Below, one piece after another: positions 13,411-24,600 of a DNA stretch of 64,000 bases (its first letter is position 1; each line of letters starts with the position of its first letter). The DNA comes from a virus. The position numbers and the translations under genes are program-made. Under the pieces are notes generated by a model. The model had not been told where the DNA came from and did not search any database. It saw nothing but the letters and a program-made list of their open reading frames with translations. The stretch is taken from positions 1-64,000 of the IMG/VR virus record IMGVR_UViG_3300032304_000900. One strand, given 5' to 3'.

Positions 13411-14994
13411 TTACTCTCCTTGTGTTTTGTTACTTGTAGGTGCCTCCTGCGTTTCCGCTGGAGCAAATTGCTGCAAGTAATTCTGTTGTGCTGTTTGTGT
13501 TACGCCAGAAACAGTTCCTTTATGGTCAGCATCCAAGTAGTCCTGATCTTTTTCAGTTTCTATTTGACTTTGCATGTTTGCTACTTGTTCATCAGTTAAA
13601 CGAAGTATTTGTTCTTGAACATATGACTTAGAATAATACTTACCAACAAATGGATCTAACTGTTGTAACATTGCAACACGACCTGCTATTACTTCATTCT
13701 CTTTTAGTTCTGCGTAATAATTATCTTTATTGTAATTGAATTTAACAAACTGACTAATGCTATCCCACTCATCAGCACGGATAACACCTTTTAAAATTAA
13801 CTGTACACGTAAAATTTCTAAAAATAACATAGAAAATCGAGTACGTAGTCTACTAATAAATTTAGAAAATTTTACCTCATCACGTGAAATTTCAGCAGAT
13901 TTACCTACATTAAACACACCACCATCTTGTGTCAATCTCGATAATGGAACATTTAAAGATTGATACAGTTTTTGTTTAAAATATTCAACATCTTCTAACT
14001 GACCAAGATTACCACCACCCTGTAGGGTTGTAATTTCTGTTCCTTTTCCACCTTCACGACGTGGCATCCAAAAATCTTCAAGCATTGACATGTGCTTGCG
14101 ATCGTCTTTAATTTCGCCTGTTGAAGCATCATAAACAAGTTTATTACGATACTTGTTCATGATGTCACGAATATATTGTTCTGCTTTAATCTTTGGTAAG
14201 TTACCTACATCGATGTAGAAAATGCGACGCTCTGGCGCACGACTTACACGGTAAATGACCAAAGAATCTTCAATCATTTTTAATTGATTTACTGGTTTAA
14301 TTGCTTTATGAAGATGACTAAGAACCATGTTCTTGCCTTGATCAATTAATCCAGAGTTACATGACACAACACTATCAACCCCAAGTTTTACACCCTGTGT
14401 TGCATTGTTGTTGATGCCTTTTTCATTATAGATGTAATATTCTTGTACATCTGTAATTACTTCAACACCAGTTTTCTTGTTTCGTTCTTTCTTAACTTCT
14501 TTTACTTTGCGAATTTTCATCGCATCAACATATCGAAGTTCTTGAATCCCTTGTTTAGCATTTGCCTCATCAATTAAAACTTGATAATGTATTCTTCCGT
14601 CAACATACCAAGATCTAAATATGTCATGTCCTTTTACATTAAATCCTAACAATGAAAGAACACTATCAAACTCATCATTAAATTTCTTTTTAATGGAGTC
14701 AGATAATTTCAAATCGTCTAAGTTTAATGTAACAGTTTTTTCAACATCATCTGATACAATTGCTTCATTTACAATATCTTCAATTGCAGCATCGACTTCA
14801 GTATAACTAGAAATATCTCTATATTTTTTAAGAAGATCATTTTCAGTTGTAATCTGAGTATCTGTATTCAGCGTTTGCGCATAATACCCAGCTTGACTTG
14901 CTACAAGTGTCGATCCGTCATCGATTGGTGGTGGAACCACAGAATCGATGACATCATCTTTTTTACGCTTTATCTCAAAACCAAAAAAATCCAT
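13411..14994 (-). CDS. 20: Portal vertex protein gp20
   Basis: This is the dodecameric portal through which DNA enters and leaves the head, and which nucleates prohead assembly. The 527 residues match T4 gp20 (524). Diagnostic stretches include ISSYTEVDAAIEDIVNEAIV, the clip/stem region LVIYRVSRAPERRIFYIDVG, YIRDIMNKYRNKLVYDASTG, DFWMPRREGGKGTEITTLQG and the tunnel-loop region with LNVPLSRL. The C-terminus is glutamine-rich. The gene 67 ribosome site is built into the last codons. The assignment is secure. Confidence 0.98.
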   Translation of the reverse strand: MDFFGFEIKRKKDDVIDSVVPPPIDDGSTLVASQAGYYAQTLNTDTQITTENDLLKKYRDISSYTEVDAAIEDIVNEAIVSDDVEKTVTLNLDDLKLSDSIKKKFNDEFDSVLSLLGFNVKGHDIFRSWYVDGRIHYQVLIDEANAKQGIQELRYVDAMKIRKVKEVKKERNKKTGVEVITDVQEYYIYNEKGINNNATQGVKLGVDSVVSCNSGLIDQGKNMVLSHLHKAIKPVNQLKMIEDSLVIYRVSRAPERRIFYIDVGNLPKIKAEQYIRDIMNKYRNKLVYDASTGEIKDDRKHMSMLEDFWMPRREGGKGTEITTLQGGGNLGQLEDVEYFKQKLYQSLNVPLSRLTQDGGVFNVGKSAEISRDEVKFSKFISRLRTRFSMLFLEILRVQLILKGVIRADEWDSISQFVKFNYNKDNYYAELKENEVIAGRVAMLQQLDPFVGKYYSKSYVQEQILRLTDEQVANMQSQIETEKDQDYLDADHKGTVSGVTQTAQQNYLQQFAPAETQEAPTSNKTQGE

Positions 14995-15020
14995 ACTATC
15001 TCCACGGAAACATTAAAAAA

Positions 15021-15623
15021 TTAAATCGAAATACCTGGAAGCTGGAACCCACCTATGTTAACATTAACGCCACCAGAAATTAACGAACCAGTTGAAGTTG
15101 AAGAAGTAGATGTCCAGTAGTTGTATTGGAATGTTACTGTAAATTCTTCTATCTGATTATTTGTATCAAAATTCAATTCAATTGAACTAACTTCAGTTGG
15201 GTATGCATCTATAAATTTATATGCTTTAATTGGGTTTCCATTTCTATCAAGTTGGAACACTTCCATGTCAACTTGATATTGCGCAGGGTTAATTAAACCA
15301 GTGTTATTTACATTACTGTTAATTCCATTCATCCATGCTTCCATCGCATTACGAATTAGGAAGTCATTGTCGTTAAGAATAGTAACAGTCCATGGTGCAA
15401 AAGTGCGCTCGCCAGCAAAATTTACTTGACGACCACGATAATTCACTGGTGTATTATCGATTGTAGATGCTGGTAATTGAGCACCCTTACAAACGAATTG
15501 ACCCTTCGCTGATGCTAGTGTTCCAGCTGATACGTATGACGGAAATGTCAAACTTACGTAGAACTGGTTGGCACGAGCACCACCACCAATCATATTGGCT
15601 TTAAATGAGTCGATATTTGCCAT
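15021..15623 (-). CDS. 19: Tail tube protein gp19
   Basis: gp19 forms the inner tube of the contractile tail. The protein has 200 residues (T4 163). It starts MANIDSFKANMIGGGARANQF, has the family segment CKGAQLPASTIDNTPVNYRG, the motif FAPWTVTILNDNDFLIRNAMEAW and the usual C-terminal strands (IELNFDTNNQIEEFTVTFQY). A serine/threonine/glycine extension follows at the C-terminus. It lies between sheath (18) and portal (20), as in T4, behind a late box at 15648-15655 and an AGGAGAAA ribosome site. Confidence 0.95.
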   Translation of the reverse strand: MANIDSFKANMIGGGARANQFYVSLTFPSYVSAGTLASAKGQFVCKGAQLPASTIDNTPVNYRGRQVNFAGERTFAPWTVTILNDNDFLIRNAMEAWMNGINSNVNNTGLINPAQYQVDMEVFQLDRNGNPIKAYKFIDAYPTEVSSIELNFDTNNQIEEFTVTFQYNYWTSTSSTSTGSLISGGVNVNIGGFQLPGISI

Positions 15624-15647
15624 TGTTATTTCTCCTGTCTTTTTCTT

Positions 15648-15655
15648 TATTTAGT
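15648..15655 (-). promoter_or_regulatory. Late promoter box ACTAAATA upstream of gene 19
   Basis: ACTAAATAAAG on the minus strand is a variant of the T4 late box and recurs before gene 18 and the 1025-aa structural gene. It lies 24 bases before the gene 19 ATG, giving a short leader with the ribosome site AGGAGAAA. It probably drives 19, 20, 67 and the genes down to 21. Confidence 0.6.
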
Positions 15656-15656
15656 A

Positions 15657-17735
15657 TTAAGCACCAATCTCTTCAAAGTTCACATTTGTTCTAGCAGCAA
15701 CAAAGTTAAGAGTAATGAAGTTGATAGAGCGAGCAGGTTTAACAAAAATATCAGCCACGAATTGGTTGGTATCAATAATTTGGGCAGTATTATTTGTCTC
15801 ATCGCAAACCACACGGAAATCAAAAATACCACGACGACCTTGAACATCACGTAGATATGGCTCAACTAAATTACGGAACTGAGCACGAGTAAAACCATCG
15901 TTGAATTCAAACAACTGGAACTTAGCAGCTGTAGAAATTGATTTTTCTAGAATAATAAACAAGCGACGCACGTTGATGCGATCGAATGCGCTTGGCTTGG
16001 ATAACATTGTTTTGTCTCCAAACAAAACAGTTCCTTGTCCTGGGAATGTGACAACTGGATTAATACCATTTTTGTATAATGTGTCACGTTCTGTTTGTGT
16101 TGGATTGTATGCTAATTTAACAACATTCTTAATTACGCCACGACTATAACCACCTGGAGAGAACCATGGATCTGCTGTATAATCTGTTCTTGCGCACAAT
16201 CCAGCGATGTCACCATTTAATGGAACATAAATGTATTTGTCATTGTATTTGTCATACTGATATTTGTAACCAGAATCCATTGATGCGTAAGATGTTGATG
16301 TATTAACAGAGTTGCTTGCTGCAGTTCTGTAAGAAACAAGACTAGTAAAATCGCTTGTTTTTGTAACTGGTGTTAATGATGATCCGTCATCTTTAGCTGC
16401 AGATACGAACACAAGGCAATCTTTACGTGATTCAGCAATTGCAATAACATACTTAGCAACAACTGATTCAACTTCACCAAGAGCAATTAAACCAACATCA
16501 ACTTCTTCAGTATTATTGAACTTGTCAAATGCAACTTGTAGTCCTGATTTGATTGCAGCATCATGTGCCTTTGAAGAAACAGTATATCCGTCAACACCCT
16601 TTCCGTTAGTCATAATCGCAATTGCACCAGAACCCTCTGTTACATTATAACCCATTAGTGCTGTATATGGACGTTTTAAAGTAATAAACACAGTATTTGC
16701 GCCCATACCACCTGTTGCCAGATTTACTGCAAAAGCAGCAGCAGATGATGTATTTTGATATGTTACTGAAACAATGTCATCAATGTCACGTAGATTCCAA
16801 ATATAATCAGAACTACGATTGATTACAGTTTTGTAGTAATTATTTGTGCCATCTGTAAGAACGGCATCTGCTGCTTTTGACACATTTTCAAATTTTTCTA
16901 AAACAGTTCCTTGCACTCCAGTAAATTGACCAAGACGATCAATAACAATAATGTGCATTTCATCTTTAGCAGCAGAGAAACCTTGACCAGCAGCATAAGT
17001 AGATGTTCCTGGAGCAGATACAAACTGATCTGCATATTCCCACTCGAACACAATAGAAACAATACCAGAGGTAATTACTGGGTTTGATGTTAGTGTTGCA
17101 GCTGTTGCGCTTGTAATAGAAGCGATTGCTGATGTGCCTAATAAGGTACCAGTTCCAGATGCTCCAGAGTAAAACTTAACAACAGAACCAACTGTTGCTT
17201 GTGTAGTGATTGCGCCACCACTTATAGATAACGCTGTAGAGTTTTGTGTAGCAGCGATTGTTCCTGTAGCAACATTGCGGAATGAATCCGCATCAGCAAC
17301 AGAAACTCTTAGTGTATTACCAAGAGATCCTGGATATTTCGCAACCCATGTTGAGTTTGGCGAAGATGCGCTTGAATAGTTATCTACGTAGTCTTGTGCG
17401 CTCTTAATTACGATCGCTGTAACATCTTCAGATTGAGCATTTTTAGCGTCAGAAGTGGTTGATGTAGTTGGAACAGCACGAACAACGACCATATTATTTG
17501 AATATGACAGGAAGTTCGCAGCTGTAAAAAACGAGCGAGCGATAAAATCGTTTACGCCAACTGGCTTACCGAATGTGCTTGCTAGTTCTGCTTCGCTTGC
17601 GATTGTAATTGGCTGTTCAACTGGACCCCAGCGGAAAAATCCAGCTGTGGCTCCAACAGAAGCAGCGATTTGAGGAATAACAAGAGAGAGGTCTTTCTCT
17701 ACTACTGCTACTCCTGGAGAAACTTGAAATGGCAT
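15657..17735 (-). CDS. 18: Tail sheath protein gp18
   Basis: This is the contractile sheath protein. It has 692 residues (T4 659), with the family N-terminus (MPFQVSPGVAVVEKDLSL), central surface-exposed variable domains, and the conserved C-terminal core that packs around the tube: ARTDYTADPWFSPGGYSRGV, NGINPVVTFPGQGTVLFGDK, RINVRRLFIILEKSIS and GRRGIFDFRVVCDETNNT. A late box (17799-17806) and an AGGAGACA ribosome site precede it. Confidence 0.97.
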   Translation of the reverse strand: MPFQVSPGVAVVEKDLSLVIPQIAASVGATAGFFRWGPVEQPITIASEAELASTFGKPVGVNDFIARSFFTAANFLSYSNNMVVVRAVPTTSTTSDAKNAQSEDVTAIVIKSAQDYVDNYSSASSPNSTWVAKYPGSLGNTLRVSVADADSFRNVATGTIAATQNSTALSISGGAITTQATVGSVVKFYSGASGTGTLLGTSAIASITSATAATLTSNPVITSGIVSIVFEWEYADQFVSAPGTSTYAAGQGFSAAKDEMHIIVIDRLGQFTGVQGTVLEKFENVSKAADAVLTDGTNNYYKTVINRSSDYIWNLRDIDDIVSVTYQNTSSAAAFAVNLATGGMGANTVFITLKRPYTALMGYNVTEGSGAIAIMTNGKGVDGYTVSSKAHDAAIKSGLQVAFDKFNNTEEVDVGLIALGEVESVVAKYVIAIAESRKDCLVFVSAAKDDGSSLTPVTKTSDFTSLVSYRTAASNSVNTSTSYASMDSGYKYQYDKYNDKYIYVPLNGDIAGLCARTDYTADPWFSPGGYSRGVIKNVVKLAYNPTQTERDTLYKNGINPVVTFPGQGTVLFGDKTMLSKPSAFDRINVRRLFIILEKSISTAAKFQLFEFNDGFTRAQFRNLVEPYLRDVQGRRGIFDFRVVCDETNNTAQIIDTNQFVADIFVKPARSINFITLNFVAARTNVNFEEIGA

Positions 17736-17798
17736 GGCTATGTCTCCTTGATACGATTATTTGTCGTTGTTGTAACAACCCTTTGTTTCATCTCTTTT

Positions 17799-17806
17799 TA
17801 TTTAGT
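17799..17806 (-). promoter_or_regulatory. Late promoter box ACTAAATA upstream of gene 18
   Basis: ACTAAATAAAAA on the minus strand lies in the 83-base gap between genes 17 and 18, about 63 bases before the gene 18 ATG. Transcription would begin near 17792. It shares the ACTAAATAAA core with the boxes at 15648 and 29501. Confidence 0.6.
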
Positions 17807-17818
17807 ATTTCGATAATT

Positions 17819-19408
17819 TCAGAAGTTTTGGTGGTCGTTTTCGACCTGAATGCCATCATCGATGAATCCAAAGGGTGTTAATTCTTCTTCGATGGCAAGC
17901 ATTTGTTTTTCATACATGGCTTTTCTTAAGTTAATATCTTTTTGGCTTAAATCTTTAAAATATGAATTTGTTGTTAACCAACCAAAAAGAACTAATGGCA
18001 TAACCAAATCATCATGGTAACCCTCATCTGCAGCATATGAACCTCTGGTTTCAATAAAAGTAGAAATTTCCGAGATAGTATCTACATCATTAATTATGAG
18101 TTTTTTCTCTTCCAACATGGCTTTAAAATTATGACATCCAACACGTTTAACACGTTTGTCTGTATTCACTCCAAATTGAACTTTACCACCACCAAAACCA
18201 CCAGAAACAACTTGTCCATTTGTTGTTCTGTTTACAAAAATAATATTTTCATACATCAATTCATCATGTAAAATATAGGCTACTTGTTCGCTTATGTTTA
18301 TTTCTATCAATACGTAAGCATCATTATAATCTTTTGCAACTTTATGTATAATATTTGGGTATAGAACAGGATTTATCTTATTACTTCTATATTTTCCAAC
18401 CATACGGTAAGGAACATCTGTCATATCAATAATTGTAAATGCTGAGTAATCTCCACCGACACCTTTCGCTACGTCAGCAACAATCACATACTGATGCCCT
18501 TTCTGTGGATAAGCAGTCAAATCTAATCCATCTTTACTATGAATAACTTTGTCAGCAGAAAGTTGTGATATTGTGTTTGCATCAATTAGAGTCAATGCTG
18601 AACCTAAGAATTTACACAGAACTTCTTGATTATATTTAAGGTCACCAAGTTGTCTGCGCTGCTCTTCAGCCCATGCATCGTCACGTCCAGGAATTTTCCA
18701 ATATGGAATAAACAATGGAACGAAATCGTTCCTATCATTTTCTGCATCATTCCAAAATTTCCAAAAATGATTATATCCAAGAGGTGTTGATGTAATTAAA
18801 ATTTTTGTAGTTGTACCAGCAGAAATTGTTGGATAAACTGAAGTAAAAAACGCATCGGCAATATTATTAGGAATAATGGATGCTTCGTCAATGTACAAGA
18901 AATTTACTGATTTAGAACGAATACCAGATGCTGTCGTAGCAGCAGTAAACACCTTTGATCCATTTTCAAGTTCAATATCGCCTTTGTTCCAAGTTTTTAC
19001 TCCTTGCTGCATCCATAATGGTAGATTTTCATACATCAATTGATAACGTGATAAAATTTCACGTGATGTGGATGCTTTATTTGCTAGAATAGCAACTTGT
19101 TTGTTTGCTTGAAATATTGTATACCAAAGAATGTATGCTGCAGCAGTTGTTGTTTTGCCCTGCTGACGACCCTCCATAATAATAACTTTACGATTGTCAT
19201 GAATAGTTTGAATTTTTTCTTTTTGACATTCATACAATTTAAATTTTTGGATACCATGATCCAAAGTAACAATGTAACAATAATTATCAATAAAATACAC
19301 TGGGTCTTGAGAACATTTAATGTACTCTTTTATGTCCTCTTGTGTGAATGGAATGTCAACCCCAATCGCCTTTAAATTGGGATTCGAATTGTAGTTTTTA
19401 GTTGTCAT
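17819..19408 (-). CDS. 17: Terminase large subunit gp17
   Basis: This is the DNA packaging motor and headful nuclease. In the 529-residue protein (T4 610), the ATPase has Walker A EGRQQGKTT (residues 79-87) and Walker B FLYIDEA (about 170-176), followed by the coupling motif ITSTP (205-209). The RNase H-like nuclease domain has Asp312 and Asp320 in VADVAKGVGGDYSAF and the acidic pair in YHDDLVMPLVLFGW. The start overlaps the gene 15 stop. Unlike T4, no gene 16 precedes it; the small subunit is on the opposite strand at 63674. Confidence 0.98.
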   Translation of the reverse strand: MTTKNYNSNPNLKAIGVDIPFTQEDIKEYIKCSQDPVYFIDNYCYIVTLDHGIQKFKLYECQKEKIQTIHDNRKVIIMEGRQQGKTTTAAAYILWYTIFQANKQVAILANKASTSREILSRYQLMYENLPLWMQQGVKTWNKGDIELENGSKVFTAATTASGIRSKSVNFLYIDEASIIPNNIADAFFTSVYPTISAGTTTKILITSTPLGYNHFWKFWNDAENDRNDFVPLFIPYWKIPGRDDAWAEEQRRQLGDLKYNQEVLCKFLGSALTLIDANTISQLSADKVIHSKDGLDLTAYPQKGHQYVIVADVAKGVGGDYSAFTIIDMTDVPYRMVGKYRSNKINPVLYPNIIHKVAKDYNDAYVLIEINISEQVAYILHDELMYENIIFVNRTTNGQVVSGGFGGGKVQFGVNTDKRVKRVGCHNFKAMLEEKKLIINDVDTISEISTFIETRGSYAADEGYHDDLVMPLVLFGWLTTNSYFKDLSQKDINLRKAMYEKQMLAIEEELTPFGFIDDGIQVENDHQNF

Positions 19409-20187
19409 TAAAAATCAAAATTCCATTCTTCAGAAGTAGGAATTGGCGAAGTTCCAACAGATGTGGTAATTGGATCAACAGAAGCAGTAAACTCTCTGCG
19501 TCTTGCAACAACATCATTTCCAAGTTCATCTTGTTTAACTTCTTTAATATTTGCTTGAACAGTTCTAATAACTTCAGACTCAGTTATCGGTCCAAACATC
19601 TGTGTTTTCATTGTAAAAGTTAATGTATACAAAACAACACGTCTTTGTTCAAATAGCCCATCATAATCATCTTGAAGTGTAACATTATTCAATACAGTTG
19701 GAACATCAAATTTGTACCCCATCTGCGTGTTTAAATTTACTGTAAGATTGTAGTGTGGCGTAAAAAATGGAAGTATTTGTTCTACAACTTGTAATGCATC
19801 TTCTTGTGTCTTTGAAATTATATACATTGTAATTCCAAGATTATATGGCACAGGAACATATTGTGTTCTTCTTTTCTCACCATCAATATTGTCTTCAATA
19901 ATTAGTTGATTAAGAGAACTTACTTTTCTAGAAGGATCATACGAGAAATCTGTAATTTCAAATGTCATTCTTGGTAAAACAATTTCTACTGGACGATCTA
20001 AATCTGGATCATTCTGAGAACGTACTAACCACTTTTCTTTTGGACCATAAGTAATTGGAACTTTTACTAATTGATTTGGTGAACCATTAGAGTTGTCTCT
20101 TTTAATAAAAACACTGTTAAATAATTTACCGAAAACAATAATACTATTTCTTACTGTTGCGTGGTAAAAATGACTGTGATTAAGCAT
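19408..20187 (-). CDS. 15: Tail terminator / proximal sheath stabiliser gp15
   Basis: gp15 caps the completed tail and joins it to the neck. The 259 residues (T4 272) show the family pattern SIIVFGKLFNSVFIKR, RVPITYG-type segment (VKVPITYGPKEKWL), VEIVLPRMTFEITDFSYD, and VVEQILPFFTPHYNLTV, which correspond block by block to T4 gp15. It overlaps gene 14 by eight bases and gene 17 by one. The order 17-15-14-13 on one strand supports the call. Confidence 0.92.
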   Translation of the reverse strand: MLNHSHFYHATVRNSIIVFGKLFNSVFIKRDNSNGSPNQLVKVPITYGPKEKWLVRSQNDPDLDRPVEIVLPRMTFEITDFSYDPSRKVSSLNQLIIEDNIDGEKRRTQYVPVPYNLGITMYIISKTQEDALQVVEQILPFFTPHYNLTVNLNTQMGYKFDVPTVLNNVTLQDDYDGLFEQRRVVLYTLTFTMKTQMFGPITESEVIRTVQANIKEVKQDELGNDVVARRREFTASVDPITTSVGTSPIPTSEEWNFDF

Positions 20188-20905
20188 TTCTTACCTCACC
20201 GAATGGGTTTGATTCATTAAAGTCAACAAGACCAGATCCTTCTGTGTCATATTTTGAATTATCGCCAATGTCTTTTGTTGGATCTGATTCTGTCTCGAGC
20301 GCATATTCCTCATCATTTTGTTCACCTTCAATAAATTCTCCATCTTCTGCACGAATCATATCTTGATCATAAGAATATGTGTCTTCGATTGTATCAATCT
20401 CTGATATTCCAGTATCAATGCGTTCACTAGCATACTGGAATGTTTCAATTTTTAATTTAAATACATACAGTTTGCCGATTTGATAGAATGGATCTTCATG
20501 TTCAACAAATCTAACTTCAAAAAGTTTTTTTGTTAGGGGGAAATATATTAAATCTCCTTCTGCTGGACGAGAAGGTATTCTTGTTACGCCATGACGACCG
20601 ATTAATTGTTCCCAACGTCTGCGAGCTACAACAAGAGTAGCTGATTTCTCAATTTCAATTCCAAATTTTTGTAAAAATGTACCTTGTCCTTGAAAGTCAT
20701 CGACATCTTCAAAGTACATCTCGATGTCATATGCTGCTTCAAATTTAGAGAGAACATCTTCTCCCAACACTAAGTCTTGATTGACAAGTGTTCTGGGAAT
20801 ATAATATACATCTTGACCATATATCTTAAGCGACTCAACAATTAAGTCTTCTAAAAGATATTGTTCGCTTTTTGTTCCCTGTGTAAAGTAAACATTTTTT
20901 GGCAT
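20180..20905 (-). CDS. 14: Neck protein gp14
   Basis: gp14 is a head-completion/neck protein that connects the portal region to the tail. In 241 residues (T4 256), it begins MPKNVYFTQGTKSEQYLLED and has the family segment LKIYGQDVYYIPRTLV and RPAEGDLIYFPLTKKLFEVRFVEHE-type core. The C-terminus is an acidic, probably disordered region. Two bases separate it from gene 13 upstream and it overlaps gene 15 downstream. Confidence 0.93.
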   Translation of the reverse strand: MPKNVYFTQGTKSEQYLLEDLIVESLKIYGQDVYYIPRTLVNQDLVLGEDVLSKFEAAYDIEMYFEDVDDFQGQGTFLQKFGIEIEKSATLVVARRRWEQLIGRHGVTRIPSRPAEGDLIYFPLTKKLFEVRFVEHEDPFYQIGKLYVFKLKIETFQYASERIDTGISEIDTIEDTYSYDQDMIRAEDGEFIEGEQNDEEYALETESDPTKDIGDNSKYDTEGSGLVDFNESNPFGEVRNA

Positions 20906-20906
20906 C

Positions 20907-21659
20907 TTAACCCATCATAAAATCTGGTGGCAGAGAGAATGTATCTTGTGCTTGTTTTTCTAATTCTTCTATCTCAGAGCTTGCTTCTTCGTATAGTTTG
21001 TCGCCATCTAAAGTAACACCACCTGGAAGTTGAAGACCTGAGAACTTCTTAATGTTGGTTGCCCATTGTTTTTTGATTAAAGCAGTAGCATATCTTTTTA
21101 ACCACATGTCATTCCAAACATCAGCCCATGTAGCTGGATCCATAGCACGATAACAGTCAACGATAATCCATTTACCTTGAATATCTTCATCAGCCCACTT
21201 CATATCAATGTATAAACGATTTTGGTGTTTATTAAAGCGTAATGGTTTTGCTCCATTTAATAACAAATCTAACATTGCAATATAATCACGAACAGTATTA
21301 TAGTAAACTAAAGATGTGTTTGTTAAATCATATAAGTCATTTAGGCGCAACTGATATTGAAGATTAAACAATCCATCGGCTGTACCACTGGTTGTTGTTC
21401 CAGAAAAAGGAAAAATATTTCGAACACCAATAATTAAATCTGTAAGAGGTATGTAACCATTGCTTATGTCTGAGGAAGTAACTTGATGTTTTAGATATAT
21501 TCTTTCAACACCATCGTAGTGAAACTCTTGATAAAATTGCAATGCTTCATCAATACGATCGGAAACTTGGTCATCGTCTACGTTAATTTCGACAACTGGA
21601 TGACCAAGTTTTCTCAGACAGTAGTCTGTAAATGTATCTCTTGTTGTTGGAGCAGCCAT
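20907..21659 (-). CDS. 13: Neck protein gp13
   Basis: gp13 is the partner of gp14 in the neck. In 250 residues (T4 309), the N-terminal motif FTDYCLRKLGHPVVEINVDD and DRIDEALQFYQEFHYDGVER is typical of the family, and the aromatic segment ATWADVWNDMWLKRYATALI is the conserved C-terminal portion. It follows the 1225-aa structural gene by three bases and precedes gene 14. Confidence 0.95.
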   Translation of the reverse strand: MAAPTTRDTFTDYCLRKLGHPVVEINVDDDQVSDRIDEALQFYQEFHYDGVERIYLKHQVTSSDISNGYIPLTDLIIGVRNIFPFSGTTTSGTADGLFNLQYQLRLNDLYDLTNTSLVYYNTVRDYIAMLDLLLNGAKPLRFNKHQNRLYIDMKWADEDIQGKWIIVDCYRAMDPATWADVWNDMWLKRYATALIKKQWATNIKKFSGLQLPGGVTLDGDKLYEEASSEIEELEKQAQDTFSLPPDFMMG

Positions 21660-21662
21660 ATT

Positions 21663-24600
21663 TTATGCCTGTGCTTCTGTCCATGAAATACGAGCAGCAA
21701 GATTTCCTGGAGGAGATAAAACAACAGTACCATTTGTACCAGAGGTAGCATTTTTTGAGAATGCCACGTCATATCCACCACCAGCTTTAGCAGTAATAGA
21801 TTTGACAACACCACCAGCAGCAGTACCACCTGAAGATGAAGAAACAACCCAACCAACTTCAAAACCAGTTACATCATTAATAACCACAATTGGTGAACCA
21901 GCAGTAGTTGTTGTTGGAGAAACAGTAATCGGTTGTAATACGTTTGAGCAGCAAATCGTAATAATATCTGGACCATCAGGATAAATGTTTACGTTTGAGT
22001 TTAGTGTTAATGAATTTACCAATCCACCACCAAGAACTGAGTTACCAAGATCACGAACTTTATCTAGTTCATCTGTTGTAACTGTGTAGTTTAATCCACC
22101 ACCACCTTGGTCTGTATAAAAAGCGAAAATTGTTTCACCACCAGTAATCTGCGTTCCGCTTGGGTGATATACAACTTGAGATAATGAAGAACCACCTACG
22201 TTTTGGAATGTTGGTGCATTTGTAATAAATCTTGGATTTAGAATAATACGAATAAAGAAAGCACCATTTGATGTAACACCAATAGATCGTAAAGTTAACT
22301 GCATACGATTTATAATTTCTTTCAATCCAAGAACACCAGAAGCACCATTATCAACTGATGGCGCAACACGCAAACTTAATACTGCGTTAATTGTTGTTGT
22401 ATAGTTTGTAACATAAGATGGGTTACCAGCAGTAAACACCAGAGATTTATCGTCATCGTAACGACCATCCATAATAACAGATGTACCCCAGTGATTTGCA
22501 GTTGGGGCAAATTGATTAGTATGTAGAAATACTGGAATAACTGGACCATCAGTATCATATGTATGTGTAGTGCCAGAGTTGTTTGCTCCGTTTGCGTTTG
22601 AAGATGCTGCGTATACGTTAAAATTAGTAATATTACCAGTACCAGTACATGCTTGGCTCAATTCAATAGTCGAGGCTGAAGAATTAAAACCAGTAATAAA
22701 TGTGTTTTCTGGAATGTTTGTACCAGTTACGAATGCTCCAATCGGAGCCATGTTTAGCGAATTGCCGATTGAATTTTGTGCAAATCCTTTTGAAGTCGTA
22801 ACAGTATTACTTCCGTTAACAGTTGCAACAGTTCCACCACCAGTATTAAAATAATCAGAACGATAACCAGCGATAGTTGCGCCATTCATACCAAGACCAG
22901 CACCACGTTGTGTTACTGTAAATGTTGTTGCTGTTTTACTACTGTATTGAACATATTCATAATAATCAGCACCACCTGGAGATCCACCTGTTAAAGCAGC
23001 ATCTGCTGATGTTCTTCCTGGATCTGCAATTAACAATACACCAGAATTTGGAAATCCTTCTGTACTATTAACAGTTAATGTTGATGTTCCAGAAGTAAAT
23101 GTTTGAGTGATGTAAGTATACGGTGTGAATGTATGAGTTTCGTAGCGAGCTGGCAAGTTACCAGAACGCATATATGCTTCAGTATTTATGTTAGAGTTGA
23201 CGATCCTGTGACAGTAGATAATTCTACCTTCTTGATCTTTAAAACCAAAACGAATTGCGCCAGCACCGTACCAAGCGTAGTCACAATAAATCATCTGCAT
23301 TTTGTTTAGATCTAGTGTAAAACCAGATGGACCGTAACCATCGCAACGATCAATGTTCCATTGAGATTGCGGAATACGAACTTCATTAATTTTATTTACA
23401 ACACCACCAGAAATTGTAGCACCACGATATTCTGGATTGATACGTATTCTTAAATCGTTAATAACTTCCATAACACGATAAGACATACCCTTAACAGAAA
23501 TCCAATCTCCTGGATTCAACTGTTTCAGAAACTTAGTTTGTTTGCCTGTTCCTAAAGATGTTACTGAGTTCACTTCATCTGAACCATTAGTTACTGCCAC
23601 CAAACCAGATAACTGAGTTGTTGAGTTTCTTCTAACTGCTGTTAAATTTTGTCCGTCATATTCAAAATAAAATCCGTTGTTTTGATCAAACATACCAACA
23701 CGAATACCAGCACCATACCAACCTGTTGCTCCAACGATTGGGAAACCGAAAGCAGTTGTTACTGATGGTGTGCTTGCCATTTGATATGTAAAATCAAATT
23801 CATTATTAACGTCTAAAACAGTAAAGTTACCATTATAAGCACTTGTTGACAGTCCTGGCTCTGTTGCTCCAGAAATGTTGATAGAGATTCCTGGTTGTAA
23901 GTTGTGTGGTTCTTTTGATGTTGCTGTCGCAATATTACCAACAGAAGAAATAGTATCTAATGTGAAATTTGGACGGAGAACAGAACCTGTTGAAAATTGA
24001 ATACCTTTACCAGATTGATAGCGGAAGTAACGTCTTGTTTGACGCAACGCTTGATAGTTATGACTTTGTGTGTTGGTTGAGAAACGAACACCACCATCGA
24101 ATGGTCTATGAGCAAATGTTGACTCATTACGAACATAACAACTTAATGAACCAACAGCAGTAATAGTTGGCACGTTTGATCCAGCTGCCATCAACACACC
24201 AAACTTACGTGGGCTGTATACAGCCATAACTGTGTAAGAGGTTCCTCCTGGATTTGTTCCAGTTGAAATTGTTGCAGCACCTGTTAGATAAACAAGATTA
24301 CCAAGTGTCAAACCATGGTCACGTGTTGTTGTGATAACGACAACAATGTCATTAGCTGGCGATCCAGCTGCAGTAGCAGAGAATGCTGCTGCGCTACTAA
24401 TTACGATTTGTGAATTAGTATAGAAAGAGCCAGCATATGTTGTTGTAATACCTGTGTTAAAAATAGATCCTGTTGTTCCTGGGAAGTTAGCAGAGGAACG
24501 ATAACGAATTTCCCAACGTGAAGATGCGATTACTGGAGTTGTTAACTCAATTAGATAACCACCATTGGCTGCAGTAAATAATGACTCTTGAACTTGAATA

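Noticed and set aside
22570-22854. Plus-strand open frame of 94 codons inside the 1225-aa structural gene, one of many such antisense frames (others at 39344-39631, 40550-40855 and 42002-42304)
   Set aside because: These are antisense shadows in Thr/Val-rich coding DNA, without ribosome sites or family resemblance.
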